A stretch of 64,000 bases of DNA. It comes from Nocardia acididurans (GTDB taxonomy: Bacteria; Actinomycetota; Actinomycetes; Mycobacteriales; Mycobacteriaceae). The position numbers and the translations under genes are program-made. This document shows, piece after piece, positions 8,397 to 17,853 of this stretch (the first letter of the stretch is position 1; each line of letters starts with the position of its first letter). The stretch covers positions 62,001 to 126,000 of the forward strand of contig NZ_JAERRJ010000008.1 in the NCBI RefSeq assembly GCF_016741815.1, written 5' to 3'. A model generated the notes under the pieces. The model did not search any database. It saw only the letters and a program-made list of their open reading frames with translations, and was not told where the DNA came from.

Positions 8397-10010
8397 TTAG
8401 TGCCCGGTTACCGCGGCCAGGGCGGTGCCGAGCGTGTCGTCTCCGGGGGGCCCGCCGAACCGGGCGGCGATGTGATCATCCGGGCGCACCAGGAGCGCGC
8501 CGTGTGGGCCGAGACCGCAGTGCGCGGCCTGCGCCACGGACAGCGGTTCGACCCGCAGTGGGTATGCGGCAGTGGATGATTGGGCCGCCGCATATCGTCG
8601 CCAACGTGCCGGGTCGGCGGTGAGGACGGTGAACCACTCGCCGCAGGCGTCCAGTGTCGAGCGGCCTGCCGCCACCAGATGCGGAACCCGGCGGCCGGGA
8701 GCCGCCGGGTCGGCATCGGAGAACGCGGGTGTCGTGCCGGCCGCGAGCGCGGGTGCTGCGCTTGCTGGTAGCGCGGCATCCGCGCTCGCCGGGGCCGTGT
8801 TCTCGGCGAGTACCGCGTCGGAGGCGTAGGCGTAGCCCAGGATCAGTTCCAGCTGGTCGAAGAACCGGTCCGTCCACGGCAATTCGACCTGCTCCGATGC
8901 TGTGGAGCCGTGCTGGAGCTGGTCGTGGCGGCGGCGCTGGACCTCGACGGCGCGGCGGGTGTTCGCCACCGCCTGCGCCAGTGTGCGCTCGGCGACCGGA
9001 TGTCGTTCGGGCTCATAGGTTTCCAGCAGGCCGGGGGCCGCCCAGCCGCGTAGGACGCCCGCCAGCTTCCAGCACAGGTTGTGGACATCGGCGATCCCGG
9101 CGTTCATCCCCATACCGCCGAAGACCGGCACGGCGTGCGCCGCGTCACCGGCCAGCAGGATACGTCCGTGTGTGAAGCGCTGGGCGACGAAGGCATTCAT
9201 CACCCAGTGCTGTAGCCGCAGCACCTCGACCTTCACCTCGGGGCCGGGGCCGAGGGAGCGGCTGATCAGATCGGGCCACTCCGGATCCGATCCCTGCTCG
9301 GGAGACGGACCGACCCAGGCCCAGCCGCCCTCGGGATACAGGGGTGCGAACGACCCGCGCGCGGTGAAGTACACACCGGCCGGCTGATCGGCACTCCAGC
9401 GCCGCAGATCGGCGTCGAAGACCACGATGGTGAAGCGGCCGAGCGCGCCGGGGCCCGTGGTGCCGATGCCGAGTAGTTGGCGCACAGTGGAATTCGCGCC
9501 GTCGGCCGCGAGCACATAGCGGGCGTGCACCCGGGTCGTCCCACCCCCGCGATGGTCGGTGAGCACACCCACGACACCGTCGCCCGCCTCGATCAGGTCG
9601 GTGAGCTCGACCCAGAACCGCACCGGCGAGTCGGCCGCGGCGAGCAGTGTCGGTTCCAGCCGGTCCTGTGAGGTGATCACCCCGAGCGCCGGACTCTCGG
9701 GAATCGGGGCATTGATGCCGACCATGCCCGCCGTGGCGAAGTCGTGGTCGCGCAGCGTATCCCGGAACCGGATGCGGCCGAACTCCGGCGGGAAGGCCTG
9801 CGCGGTGATCGCCTCGGCGACGCCGATCCGCCGGAAGATCTCCATCGAGCGCACGTTCACCAGCCGGGATCGCGGAAACGGCGACAGCCCATCATGTTTC
9901 TCGACCAGCAGGGTGCGCACACCCCAGCGGTCCAGCAGCGCCCGCGCGGCCAGCCCCACCGGACCACCGCCGACGATCAGTACCTCCACCTCGACGTCCG
10001 CCACAGCCAT
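8397..10010 (-). CDS. FAD-dependent class A monooxygenase (PheA/TetX type)
   Basis: This 537-residue flavoprotein starts at ATG 10008-10010 with GGAG 10 bases upstream. It has all three FAD motifs: the Rossmann loop IVGGGPVGLAARALL (residues about 11-25), the DG motif YVLAADGANSTVR and the GD motif RILLAGDAAHAVPVFGG. The C-terminal thioredoxin-like tail (LDACGEWFTVLTADPARW) is that of phenol-hydroxylase-like enzymes. It hydroxylates an aromatic or polyketide substrate with NAD(P)H and O2. Neighbours give no substrate. An Ala-rich low-complexity insert lies near residues 420-450. Confidence 0.88.
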   Translation of the reverse strand: MAVADVEVEVLIVGGGPVGLAARALLDRWGVRTLLVEKHDGLSPFPRSRLVNVRSMEIFRRIGVAEAITAQAFPPEFGRIRFRDTLRDHDFATAGMVGINAPIPESPALGVITSQDRLEPTLLAAADSPVRFWVELTDLIEAGDGVVGVLTDHRGGGTTRVHARYVLAADGANSTVRQLLGIGTTGPGALGRFTIVVFDADLRRWSADQPAGVYFTARGSFAPLYPEGGWAWVGPSPEQGSDPEWPDLISRSLGPGPEVKVEVLRLQHWVMNAFVAQRFTHGRILLAGDAAHAVPVFGGMGMNAGIADVHNLCWKLAGVLRGWAAPGLLETYEPERHPVAERTLAQAVANTRRAVEVQRRRHDQLQHGSTASEQVELPWTDRFFDQLELILGYAYASDAVLAENTAPASADAALPASAAPALAAGTTPAFSDADPAAPGRRVPHLVAAGRSTLDACGEWFTVLTADPARWRRYAAAQSSTAAYPLRVEPLSVAQAAHCGLGPHGALLVRPDDHIAARFGGPPGDDTLGTALAAVTGH

Positions 10011-10109
10011 GCCGAACTCCCACCCATTCGGAACAAGCACAGTATCGGAAACCGAACCCCACCCCGAGTTTCGCACTTCCGCACCGGTGCGCGTGGCGAG
10101 TTCACACTG

Positions 10110-10685
10110 TTATCGCCGCGCGACGCTCGCCCGCAACGTGTGATCCAGTTTCCGGACGAACCGGGGCAGGTGCGGATCCGACTCGGGTAGCGCCGCGGCA
10201 TCCAGCGGCCACCACCGCCCGCCGTCGAACTCGCCGGGATCCAGACTGTAAGCGTGCGAACGGTTTCCGCGAATCACATGCCACAGCGAGATGTCCACGT
10301 GCGGCTGCGGGAACGGTACCGCGGTCACCGAGAGGAACAGCGGTCGTTCCCCGACGACATCGAAGCTGCCCTCGATGCCGAGTTCCTCCCGCACCTCACG
10401 CTGTGCCGCCGCGAGGGGATGTTCGCCCGGCTCCACATGCCCGCCCATGGGCAGGAACAGTCCGGCTTTGCGATGCATACCCAGATAGATGCCGCGTTCG
10501 TCCGGATCCACCAGCACCATGTACGTCACCAGATGCGGTGACGGCGTGACGGGTTCGATGCGCCGGAAGATGTCATCGGTCGAACCGAGCCACGCCAGGG
10601 TCTGCGCGATATGGTCCCGCTCCCGCTCGTCCCAGGGCGTGAGGGCGGTGACGAGATCGGCGACGACAGCGGTGGCGGTCTGCAT
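10110..10685 (-). CDS. Nudix hydrolase
   Basis: A 191-residue protein with a perfect Nudix box, GX5EX7REUXEEXGU, in GHVEPGEHPLAAAQREVREELGI (about residues 82-104). The glutamates bind Mg2+ for hydrolysis of a nucleoside diphosphate linked to another group. An N-terminal helical extension (about 45 residues) precedes the domain. The sequence does not fix the substrate. It is upstream of the flavin monooxygenase on the same strand with a 99-base gap. Confidence 0.88.
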   Translation of the reverse strand: MQTATAVVADLVTALTPWDERERDHIAQTLAWLGSTDDIFRRIEPVTPSPHLVTYMVLVDPDERGIYLGMHRKAGLFLPMGGHVEPGEHPLAAAQREVREELGIEGSFDVVGERPLFLSVTAVPFPQPHVDISLWHVIRGNRSHAYSLDPGEFDGGRWWPLDAAALPESDPHLPRFVRKLDHTLRASVARR

Positions 10686-10774
10686 GGCGTGCCACCCTAC
10701 GCGGCGGGTACGACATCGACCGCCGGGAATGCCGCGCGGGGCGAGTGATCCCGACCGGGACTATCGTCGAGGGC

Positions 10775-10951
10775 ATGGGCGTGATCGGTGAACTGTTCCC
10801 GGGCAAGAAGCTGGAAGACGAGAGCGGGCAGAGCGGCGACGGGCAGACGCACCGGCCCCGGCTGGCGCTCGACCTGGATGCCGGGGTGATCCGGCTGTCG
10901 CCCCCGGCCGCGCAGCCGGTGGCGGATCAGCCCGCCGACGAGCAGGAGTGA
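10775..10951 (+). CDS. Small hypothetical protein (58 residues)
   Basis: The product starts at ATG 10775 with GAGGG close upstream. The N-terminal segment MGVIGELFPGKKLEDE and the C-terminal strand RLALDLDAGVIRLS resemble short actinobacterial proteins I associate with DUF6191, but this is from memory and weak. No membrane segment or cysteine is present. Function is unknown. Confidence 0.55.
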   Translation: MGVIGELFPGKKLEDESGQSGDGQTHRPRLALDLDAGVIRLSPPAAQPVADQPADEQE

Positions 10952-11013
10952 GCCCGGTCCCCTCCGGCGTGCCGCAGGGGCGGAGCTGATCGAACCGCCG
11001 TTACGGTTGCTGA

Positions 11014-12042
11014 GTGATTGCTCTCGTGCTCGGTCTGGTGCTGCTGGGAATCTTCGCGCTGCGCGTGAGCCGGGAGCCGCGGCGCCTCGGCAACGGGATC
11101 GTGCTGCTGATCGCGTTGGCGTTCACCATCATCGGGCTGATGGATTCCGAGGACAGCAGCGGGCTGACCTTCGCGGTCGGCGTGGTCATCGTGCTGTCAC
11201 CGCTCCTCGTGCTGGTGCTGGCCGGATTGCTGATCGCCAACGGCGTGCTCATGGTGCGTCGCGAGGGGCGGCGGGTGGCCAACTTCCTGTCGTTCGGGCT
11301 CGGACTGGCCTTGATCGCGCCCTACGTGCTGTTCGTGGTGACCCTGCTGCTCGGCAGCCCCTGGTTCGCGGCAGCCATGGCCTCCATCACGCTGGTGGTC
11401 AGCTATATCGGTTTCCTGCTGCTGGCCTTCCTGCTGTATTCCTTCGTCTACCTGAGACTGCCGTATCGGCGTGGGATGGGCGCGATCGTGGTGCACGGGT
11501 CCGGATTGATCGGATCGCGGGTGCCGCCGCTGCTGGCGAGCCGCCTGGATCGCGCCCTGCGCGTGTACTCCGCCGAGATCACCGCCGGGCATCGGCCACT
11601 GCTGGTCACCAGCGGCGGCAAGGGATCGGACGAGACGGTGGCCGAGGCCGACGCCATGGCCGGATACCTCATCGACCGGGGCCTGCCGGAGACGGCCGTG
11701 CTGCGCGAGGACCGCTCCACCACCACCCGCGAAAACCTGCTCTACACCCGGAATCTGCTCGCCCAGCACGGGATCGCCCCGCGAATGGTGCTGGTGACCA
11801 GTAACTTTCACGCCCTGCGTACCGCGATCCTCGCGCGCCGAATGGGTTTGGACGCGGCCGTGGTCGGCTCCCGCACCGCGCCCTACTATCTGCCGAGCGC
11901 CATCCTGCGGGAATTCGCGGGAATCCTGTTCGAGCACAAGTGGACCAACGCGCTCATCTGCCTGGTCCTCGCGGCCCTGCCGATCCTGGCGCTGCTGGCC
12001 ATCCCGTCCGATCCGGTGTGGCACGAGGCCCTTCGCGTCTAG
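11014..12042 (+). CDS. YdcF family (DUF218) membrane protein
   Basis: The 342-residue protein has four or five N-terminal transmembrane helices (about 1-145). The DUF218 domain then starts at AIVVHGSGLIG and includes VTSGGKGSDE, RSTTTRENLLYTRNLL and VTSNFHALRTAILARRMG. A last helix (LICLVLAALPILALLAI) ends the protein. E. coli relatives SanA and YdcF act in envelope permeability or bind S-adenosylmethionine; the family's reaction is not settled. GTG 11014 is the first start in frame. A role at the cell envelope is likely. Confidence 0.85.
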   Translation: MIALVLGLVLLGIFALRVSREPRRLGNGIVLLIALAFTIIGLMDSEDSSGLTFAVGVVIVLSPLLVLVLAGLLIANGVLMVRREGRRVANFLSFGLGLALIAPYVLFVVTLLLGSPWFAAAMASITLVVSYIGFLLLAFLLYSFVYLRLPYRRGMGAIVVHGSGLIGSRVPPLLASRLDRALRVYSAEITAGHRPLLVTSGGKGSDETVAEADAMAGYLIDRGLPETAVLREDRSTTTRENLLYTRNLLAQHGIAPRMVLVTSNFHALRTAILARRMGLDAAVVGSRTAPYYLPSAILREFAGILFEHKWTNALICLVLAALPILALLAIPSDPVWHEALRV

Positions 12043-12119
12043 GGTGGTTACACAGACTGCTCGTATGCGGCCCGCGTTCCTGCAACGGGGCAGGGCGCGG
12101 TGAACCGAAAGGACACCGC

Positions 12120-13556
12120 ATGTCGCTCGCGGAATTGCGCAGCCAGCTGCTGCGCCGCAAACCACTCACCGATATCGACGACGACACACCCGACGACGAA
12201 CGACTATCCCGGCACCTGGGCCTGTGGCAGCTGACCGCCATCGGTGTCGGCGGCATCATCGGCGCGGGCATCTTCTCCCTGGCCGGATCGGTCGCCAACA
12301 AGACCGCCGGACCGGCCGTGCTCATCTCCTTCCTCATCGCCGGTGTGGCCAGCGCCTGCGCGGCGCTCTGCTACGCCGAATTCGCGGGCATGGTGCCCAG
12401 GGCCGGATCCGCCTACACCTACGGCTACGTGTCGCTGGGCGAACTCGCGGCCTGGTTCATCGGCTGGGATCTGCTGCTGGAGTACATCGCCGTGGCGGCC
12501 GTGGTCGCCATCGGCGTCTCGGGCTACTTCAACTTCCTGCTGGAACAGATCGGGCTGGAACTGCCCGCCTGGATGCTCGGCGCGCCCGATACCGGTGAGG
12601 GGCATCGGGTCGACCTGTTCGCCGTGCTGTTCTGCCTCGGCACCGCCTACGTGCTGTCCCGGGGCATCCGCAGCGTGGGCCGCTTCGAGACGGTGTTCGT
12701 GGCCATCAAGGTGGCGCTGGTGCTGCTGATCATCGGACTCGGCGTCTTCCACATCAACAGCGCCAACTACAGCCCGTACTTCCCGTACGGCACCGCCGCG
12801 GTGTGGACCGGTGCGGCGACGGTGTTCTTCGCCGTCTTCGGCTACGACGCCATGAGCACCGCCGCCGAGGAATCCACCGAGGCGAAAAAGCAACTGCCCA
12901 AAGCGATTCTGTACTCGCTGGGCATCGCCATGGTGCTGTACGTGCTGGCCACCCTGGTGCTCACCGGCATGCAGAAGTACACCGAGATCAGCCCCACCAG
13001 CGGCTTCTCCACCGCGTTCAAATCGGTGGGGATGCCCGGTGTCGCGAACATCATCGCGGTGGGCGCGATCGTCGGCATCATCACCGTGGTGCTCACCTTC
13101 ATGCTGGGCGTGACCCGCGTCTGGTACGCCATGAGCCGCGACGGACTGCTGCCGGAGTGGTTCGCGAAAACCCATCCGCAGCGCAAGGTTCCGACCCGCG
13201 TCACCTGGATCGTGGGCGTCGCGTCCGCGATCCTGGCCGGGGTGCTGCCCATCAACACCGTGGCCGAGCTGACCAATATCGGCATCCTGATGGCGTTCAT
13301 CGTGGTGAGCATCTCGGTGATCGTGCTGCGCTACAGCCGGCCCGACGAACCCCGCGAATTCCGGTTGCCGCTCATGCCGGTGGTGCCGGTCGTCGGGATC
13401 GGGTTCTCGGTGTATCTCATCTGGTCGCTGCCGTGGGAGACCTGGCTGCGCTTCGGATTCTGGCTGCTGCTCGGATTGATCGTGTACTTCGCGTATTCGC
13501 GGACGCACTCGCGGTTGCAGCGCCGGCCCGGCGCGGAGGTCGCCGGAAACGGCTGA
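12120..13556 (+). CDS. APC superfamily cationic amino acid permease
   Basis: 478 residues with 12 or more transmembrane helices. The sequence GVGGIIGAGIFSLAG in helix 1 is the substrate-binding loop of amino acid/polyamine/organocation carriers, and GYDAMSTAAEESTEAKKQLPKAI is the conserved loop of the CAT (YfnA/YhdG) group. ATG 12120 follows GAAAGGAC. It should import amino acids with protons. Neighbours suggest no particular amino acid. Confidence 0.9.
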   Translation: MSLAELRSQLLRRKPLTDIDDDTPDDERLSRHLGLWQLTAIGVGGIIGAGIFSLAGSVANKTAGPAVLISFLIAGVASACAALCYAEFAGMVPRAGSAYTYGYVSLGELAAWFIGWDLLLEYIAVAAVVAIGVSGYFNFLLEQIGLELPAWMLGAPDTGEGHRVDLFAVLFCLGTAYVLSRGIRSVGRFETVFVAIKVALVLLIIGLGVFHINSANYSPYFPYGTAAVWTGAATVFFAVFGYDAMSTAAEESTEAKKQLPKAILYSLGIAMVLYVLATLVLTGMQKYTEISPTSGFSTAFKSVGMPGVANIIAVGAIVGIITVVLTFMLGVTRVWYAMSRDGLLPEWFAKTHPQRKVPTRVTWIVGVASAILAGVLPINTVAELTNIGILMAFIVVSISVIVLRYSRPDEPREFRLPLMPVVPVVGIGFSVYLIWSLPWETWLRFGFWLLLGLIVYFAYSRTHSRLQRRPGAEVAGNG

Positions 13557-13580
13557 GCGGCAGCCGGTTCCGGGACACCT

Positions 13581-14495
13581 TCACGCACGGGCGGTGCGGG
13601 TGAGCACGGCCAGTGCCGCCGCCAGCACCGCCATCCCGCACCACGCGATGAGGGAAAGCCGCTCGCCGAGCACGCAGACACCCAGTACGGCGGCGACTGC
13701 CGGCTCGGCGAGGGTCAATGTGGTGGCCGTGGCGACGGTGGTGTGGCGCAGGCCGTATCCGAACAGGCGGTAGGCGAAGAAGGTGGTGAACACCGCCAGA
13801 TGCAGTGCCACGGCCGCACCGCGCGCAGTGGTGAGCCCGGTGCCGCCGGTGCTCAGCAGCACCGGCAGCACCAGTACGGCGGCGAGCCCGAACATCGCGC
13901 CGAGGACGCGATCGGAGGCATGGCCGCGTGTGATGAGCGTGCCGCCGACCAGGGAGTAGACGGCGTAGGTCAAGCCGCCGCAGAGGGCCAGGACCGCGCC
14001 GAGCGGGTCGACTGCCGCGTGCTCGCCGCTCGCGGCCGGATTCGATACCAGTACGGCACAACCGATTACGGCCAGTCCGGTGGCGACGGACCAGCGGGCG
14101 GTGGGCCTGCCGTGCCCGGTCAGCCAGGCCAGCAGACCGGCGAAGACCGGTGCCGCACCGAGTGCCAGCACCGTGGCGACCGCGACGCCGGTACGCGCCA
14201 CGGCCGGATAGAAGGTGACCGGATACGCGGCGACCGCGCACGCGCCGAGCACGAGCAGTCGGCGCTCGAAGCCGGTGCAGCGCAAGCGTTTCCCGCGCGC
14301 GGTCGCGAAGAGCAGCAGGCCGCCGAGTGCGAGGCCCGCGCAACCCGTTGCGGCGGCGGGTGTTCCGGCCGGGGCGAAGGACGCGGCGGTCCCGGTGGTG
14401 CCCCACAGCACGGCAGCGGCGAGGATTCGAGCGGGGCCGTTCCAGGTTGTCGAAACCTCGGCCGGGGAGGGGGTGGTGGCGTGGTGATGCGGCAC
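13581..14495 (-). CDS. EamA/DMT family transporter
   Basis: 304 residues with ten predicted helices in two EamA repeats (about 27-150 and 165-300). Typical motifs are AAVLWGTTGTAAS at the first helix and TTLTLAEPAVAAVLGVCVLGERLS at the ninth. Members export amino acids or other metabolites. It is convergent with the APC permease and divergent from the Lrp regulator at 14755, which could regulate it, though no operator for this side is visible. Confidence 0.86.
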   Translation of the reverse strand: MPHHHATTPSPAEVSTTWNGPARILAAAVLWGTTGTAASFAPAGTPAAATGCAGLALGGLLLFATARGKRLRCTGFERRLLVLGACAVAAYPVTFYPAVARTGVAVATVLALGAAPVFAGLLAWLTGHGRPTARWSVATGLAVIGCAVLVSNPAASGEHAAVDPLGAVLALCGGLTYAVYSLVGGTLITRGHASDRVLGAMFGLAAVLVLPVLLSTGGTGLTTARGAAVALHLAVFTTFFAYRLFGYGLRHTTVATATTLTLAEPAVAAVLGVCVLGERLSLIAWCGMAVLAAALAVLTRTARA

Positions 14496-14729
14496 AGTCG
14501 TGCACTCCGTCGTCGAATTCCGGATGAAGGATGGAATCGAAACGGGCGCACGAGAAACCGGCCTGTCCCCGGTACGGAGATCAGCCGAGAGATGCGGCGA
14601 CGATCAGCCGGTGCGCCCGATCAGGCGGCCGGCGGCGGTGTGACGGTATGCCAGTAGGTACCCACCTGGTCGAGCATAACGGGCGTCGATCCGCGTCGAA
14701 GAACATGCGAAGTGCCTCCGAGCGGAGAC

Positions 14730-14740
14730 GAAGAATATTC
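14730..14740. promoter_or_regulatory. Possible Lrp site upstream of the Lrp gene
   Basis: GAAGAATATTC, containing the palindrome GAATATTC, lies 15 bases before the Lrp GTG start. A nearly identical element, GAAGAAGATTC, lies upstream of ald at 16494-16504. A shared regulator is inferred. Confidence 0.45.
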
Positions 14741-14754
14741 GATAGAGTCCGGCT

Positions 14755-15261
14755 GTGAAGAAGGTTCCTTCGGTGCCGGCGCCGAGTGTGCCGCGCCCGC
14801 GTCCACCGATCGACGAGATCGACCGGGTGCTGCTCGACCATCTCGCCCGCGACGGCCGCATGACCAACAACGCGCTGGCCGAGGCGGCGGGGATCGCGCC
14901 CTCCACCTGCCTGGGGCGGGTGCGCGCCCTGGTGGAACGCGGCGTGATCCGCGGATTCCACGCGGATATCGACCCCGCCGCGCTCGGCCGGGATCTGCAG
15001 GCCATGATCGCGGTGCGGGTGCAATCCTCGGCACGCGGCCACCTGGCGCAGTTCGGCGAGCAGATGGGCGCGCTGCCCGAGGTGGAGAACGTCTACTTCA
15101 TCGCGGGCGCGGACGACTATCTGATCCATGTGGCCACCGCGAATTCCGAAGAGCTGCGCCGATTCGTCCTCGACAATCTCAGTGCGCATCCGGCGGTCGC
15201 CTCCACCGAGACGATCCTCATCTTCGAACATCTCCGGCCGGGCGGCGGTCGCACACCCTGA
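14755..15261 (+). CDS. Lrp/AsnC family regulator, probably of alanine dehydrogenase
   Basis: A 168-residue Lrp protein. The N-terminal helix-turn-helix (DEIDRVLLDHLARDGRMTNNALAEAAGIAPSTCLGRVRALVERGVI) is followed by the RAM ligand domain (MIAVRVQS...DDYLIHVATAN). The GTG start at 14755 follows a 17-residue Pro-rich leader in the protein. It ends 31 bases from the convergent alanine dehydrogenase gene. In mycobacteria an Lrp protein (AldR) controls ald, and the shared motif before both genes fits the same arrangement. Confidence 0.9.
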   Translation: MKKVPSVPAPSVPRPRPPIDEIDRVLLDHLARDGRMTNNALAEAAGIAPSTCLGRVRALVERGVIRGFHADIDPAALGRDLQAMIAVRVQSSARGHLAQFGEQMGALPEVENVYFIAGADDYLIHVATANSEELRRFVLDNLSAHPAVASTETILIFEHLRPGGGRTP

Positions 15262-15292
15262 GCTGGTGGCACCGCCGTTCGTCGGTCCGGTG

Positions 15293-16399
15293 TCAGGCCG
15301 CCAGGCTGTGTGCGGCGTAACCGTGCGCTGCCGCAACGGATTCCGACAGCAGAACCCCGTCGTGGGTGCTCAGTCCGGCGGCCAGTCCCGCATCGGCGGC
15401 CACGGCGGCGCGCCAGCCCTTGTCGGCCAGGGCCATCGCGTAGGGCAGTGTCGCGTTGGTGAGCGCCACCGTGGAGGTGTGCGGCACCGCGCCGGGCATG
15501 TTCGCCACGCAGTAGAAGATCGAATCGTGCACGCGGTAGGTCGGCTCGGCGTGCGTGGTGGCATGCGAGTCGGCGAAGCAGCCGCCCTGGTCGATGGCGA
15601 TGTCGACCAGCACCGAACCCGGCTTCATCTGCGCGACAAGCTCGTTCGACACCAGGGTGGGGGCCTTCGCGCCGGGGACCAGCACCGCGCCGATCACCAG
15701 ATCGGCCTCGCGCACCAGATTCTCCACCTCGAGCCGATTCGACATGATGGTGCGGACCTGGCCGTGGTAGAGATCGTCGATCTCGCGCAGGCGGGCGATG
15801 TTCAGGTCCAGCACGGTGACCTCGGCGTGCATCCCGTGCGCGACGGCGATGGCATTGCGCCCGGCCACGCCCGCGCCGATCACGACCACCTGCGCGGGGC
15901 GCACGCCGGGCACGCCGCCCATGAGCACGCCGCGACCACCGCCGCTGCGCATCAGATGGTATGAACCCGCCTGCGGCGCAAGGCGTCCGGCGACCTCGCT
16001 CATGGGGGCGAGCAGCGGCAGGGAGCCGTCGCGGGCGGTGACCGTCTCGTAGGCGAGGGCGGTGATGCCGGAGTTCAGCAGGGCGTCGGTGCACTCCTTG
16101 GAGGCGGCCAGATGCAGGTAGGTGAACAGCGTCTGGCCGGCGCGCAGGCGCGAGTATTCCTCGGCGACAGGCTCTTTCACCTTGAGGACCAGATCCGCGA
16201 TGCCCCAGACCTCGTCGGCGGTGCCGAGTACGCGCGCACCGGCCACGGAGTAGGCGGCATCGTCGAAGGTGGATCCGACGCCCGCGCCGGATTCGATGTA
16301 CACCTCGTGCCCGCGCGCGACCAGCTCGTGCACACCGGAGGGGGTGCAGGCGACCCGGTACTCGTGGTTCTTGACCTCGCGAGGGATTCCGATCTTCAT
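15293..16399 (-). CDS. ald: Alanine dehydrogenase
   Basis: A 368-residue NAD+-dependent enzyme that interconverts L-alanine and pyruvate plus ammonia. Family signatures are MKIGIPREVKNHEYRVACTP at the start, catalytic-region YLHLAAS (histidine), PMSEVAGRLAPQAG, the nucleotide fold VVVIGAGVAGRNAIAVA, and DIAIDQGGCF. Length matches the family. It supports alanine use and redox balance under oxygen limitation. Probable regulation is by the neighbouring Lrp protein. Confidence 0.96.
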   Translation of the reverse strand: MKIGIPREVKNHEYRVACTPSGVHELVARGHEVYIESGAGVGSTFDDAAYSVAGARVLGTADEVWGIADLVLKVKEPVAEEYSRLRAGQTLFTYLHLAASKECTDALLNSGITALAYETVTARDGSLPLLAPMSEVAGRLAPQAGSYHLMRSGGGRGVLMGGVPGVRPAQVVVIGAGVAGRNAIAVAHGMHAEVTVLDLNIARLREIDDLYHGQVRTIMSNRLEVENLVREADLVIGAVLVPGAKAPTLVSNELVAQMKPGSVLVDIAIDQGGCFADSHATTHAEPTYRVHDSIFYCVANMPGAVPHTSTVALTNATLPYAMALADKGWRAAVAADAGLAAGLSTHDGVLLSESVAAAHGYAAHSLAA

Positions 16400-16493
16400 G
16401 CTGTACTCCTGAGCGTCGTCTCGAGCAGTCGGGGCGACCGCCGCTTCTTCTGTTTCGAGTATGAAGTTTCTGCGAGATCATCTCCATATCGCT

Positions 16494-16504
16494 GAAGAAG
16501 ATTC
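16494..16504. promoter_or_regulatory. Possible Lrp site upstream of ald
   Basis: GAAGAAGATTC lies about 95 bases before the ald start, inside an AT-rich stretch (16460-16520) that is unusual for this genome. It differs by one base from the element before the Lrp gene. Confidence 0.4.
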
Positions 16505-16639
16505 TGATGATGAGCTATATGGCGTCGATATGTTCAGCGCTGTGGCGGTCGTCACCGGTGCTCGGTGAATCATCTTCGGCCGCGTCGCGACTACGCCCAC
16601 AGTGAAATGGACACGCGCCAAACCTGATTCGCCTCGAGA

Positions 16640-17764
16640 ATGAGCGCCATGGACGACATCCTGCTCACCCCTCCGGACGCCGACGAGGTGCATCTGCTGG
16701 CCTGTGGCGTCTGCGCCGCGGTCACCGGGGAGGACGGGCTCACCCCGTTGCAGCAGCTGCTGATTCCCGCACTGTTCCTGTCCATGACCGGGCATCCGAT
16801 CGAACTCGACGCGGTCCGGCCGCTCAGCGCCGAGGAATTCGCGCACCGGCTGGCCCGGCGCAACCGGGTCTTCCGGGAGCGCATCGTGCAGACCATGCTG
16901 CTGGCCGCGCTGGTCGTGCGGCCGCTACCGGCCGCCGTCGCCGATCGGCTGCGCGAATACGCCGACGCGCTGGGCGTGGACGACGACATGATCGCGGTCG
17001 CGCGCAAGTACGCCGACGGCGCGGTGGATCTCGCCGCCGTCGACTTCGCCCGCAACGGCTACCTGGGCGGGCTCGACCTCAGCCGCCTCGACGCCCTGCA
17101 CACTCACGACCTCGACACCTCGTGGGGACAGGTCTCCGACGATCCGGCGCTGGCCGGACGCTGGGCCGAACTCGCCGGCCTGCCGGTCGGCACGCTGGGC
17201 CGCGGCGTCGCCGACTTCTACCGCGACCGCGGATTCGTCACGCCAGGCAAACCCGGCTCGGCCCCGCCGCTGCTCGCCCAGCACGACTGGGTGCACGTGC
17301 TCGCGGGCTACGGAACGACCCTCGAGAACGAGATCGAGGTCTTCGCCTTCATGGCCCGCGCCAACGACGACCCGCGCGCCTTCAGCCTGCTCGCCATGGT
17401 GATCTCACTCTTCGAAACCGGCTATCTGCGCGCGGGCGCGGGCCTGTTCGAAGCCAACGAGGGCCATCTGCGCTCGACCGGCATGGCCACCCGCCTCGGC
17501 GACGCCATGCGCCGCGGCGCGCTCACCCAGGGCAGTCACGACTTCCTGGACCTGGACTGGTTCACCCTCGCCGACCGCCCGATCACCGTGGTGCGCAACG
17601 ATATCGGCCTCGTCGCCAAATCCGGGACCGCGGTCGCGGCGGGCTCGGTCGGACCGTGGCAGGCCGGCGGCATCACGCCGTATCAGCTCAACTCCGCCCG
17701 CAGCGTCGCCGACAGCGACGGCGTGCCCTACATACCGTGGCAGCCCGACCCATCCCGCGACTGA
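16640..17764 (+). CDS. Two-domain protein with TerB-like N-terminus and Coq4-type metal motif
   Basis: 374 residues, not closely recognised. Residues 30-125 are helical and resemble TerB-like domains (LTPLQQLLIPALF, RPLPAAVADRLREYADALGV). Residues 215-231 contain HDWVH followed by 11 residues and Glu, the exact HDXXHX11E spacing of Coq4, the zinc-binding ubiquinone-biosynthesis protein. Actinobacteria use menaquinone, so another lipid or quinone substrate is possible. No membrane helix is seen. The start is ATG 16640, or ATG 16649 nine bases later. It stands alone between divergent and convergent neighbours. Confidence 0.75.
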   Translation: MSAMDDILLTPPDADEVHLLACGVCAAVTGEDGLTPLQQLLIPALFLSMTGHPIELDAVRPLSAEEFAHRLARRNRVFRERIVQTMLLAALVVRPLPAAVADRLREYADALGVDDDMIAVARKYADGAVDLAAVDFARNGYLGGLDLSRLDALHTHDLDTSWGQVSDDPALAGRWAELAGLPVGTLGRGVADFYRDRGFVTPGKPGSAPPLLAQHDWVHVLAGYGTTLENEIEVFAFMARANDDPRAFSLLAMVISLFETGYLRAGAGLFEANEGHLRSTGMATRLGDAMRRGALTQGSHDFLDLDWFTLADRPITVVRNDIGLVAKSGTAVAAGSVGPWQAGGITPYQLNSARSVADSDGVPYIPWQPDPSRD

Positions 17765-17853
17765 CGGCGGCAGCTCCGGCGCGTCCGCAGCCGGAATCCT
17801 CAGGGGCAGTGCACGATTGCGTCCTGGCGCGCGTCGATCCTACCGGGATGGCG

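Noticed and set aside
8279..8400. Short plus-strand frame starting TATRPTWLPQPEHWAAQTVA
   Set aside because: It looks protein-like for about 30 residues but has no ribosome site and runs into the antisense of the monooxygenase. It may be a remnant but cannot be supported.
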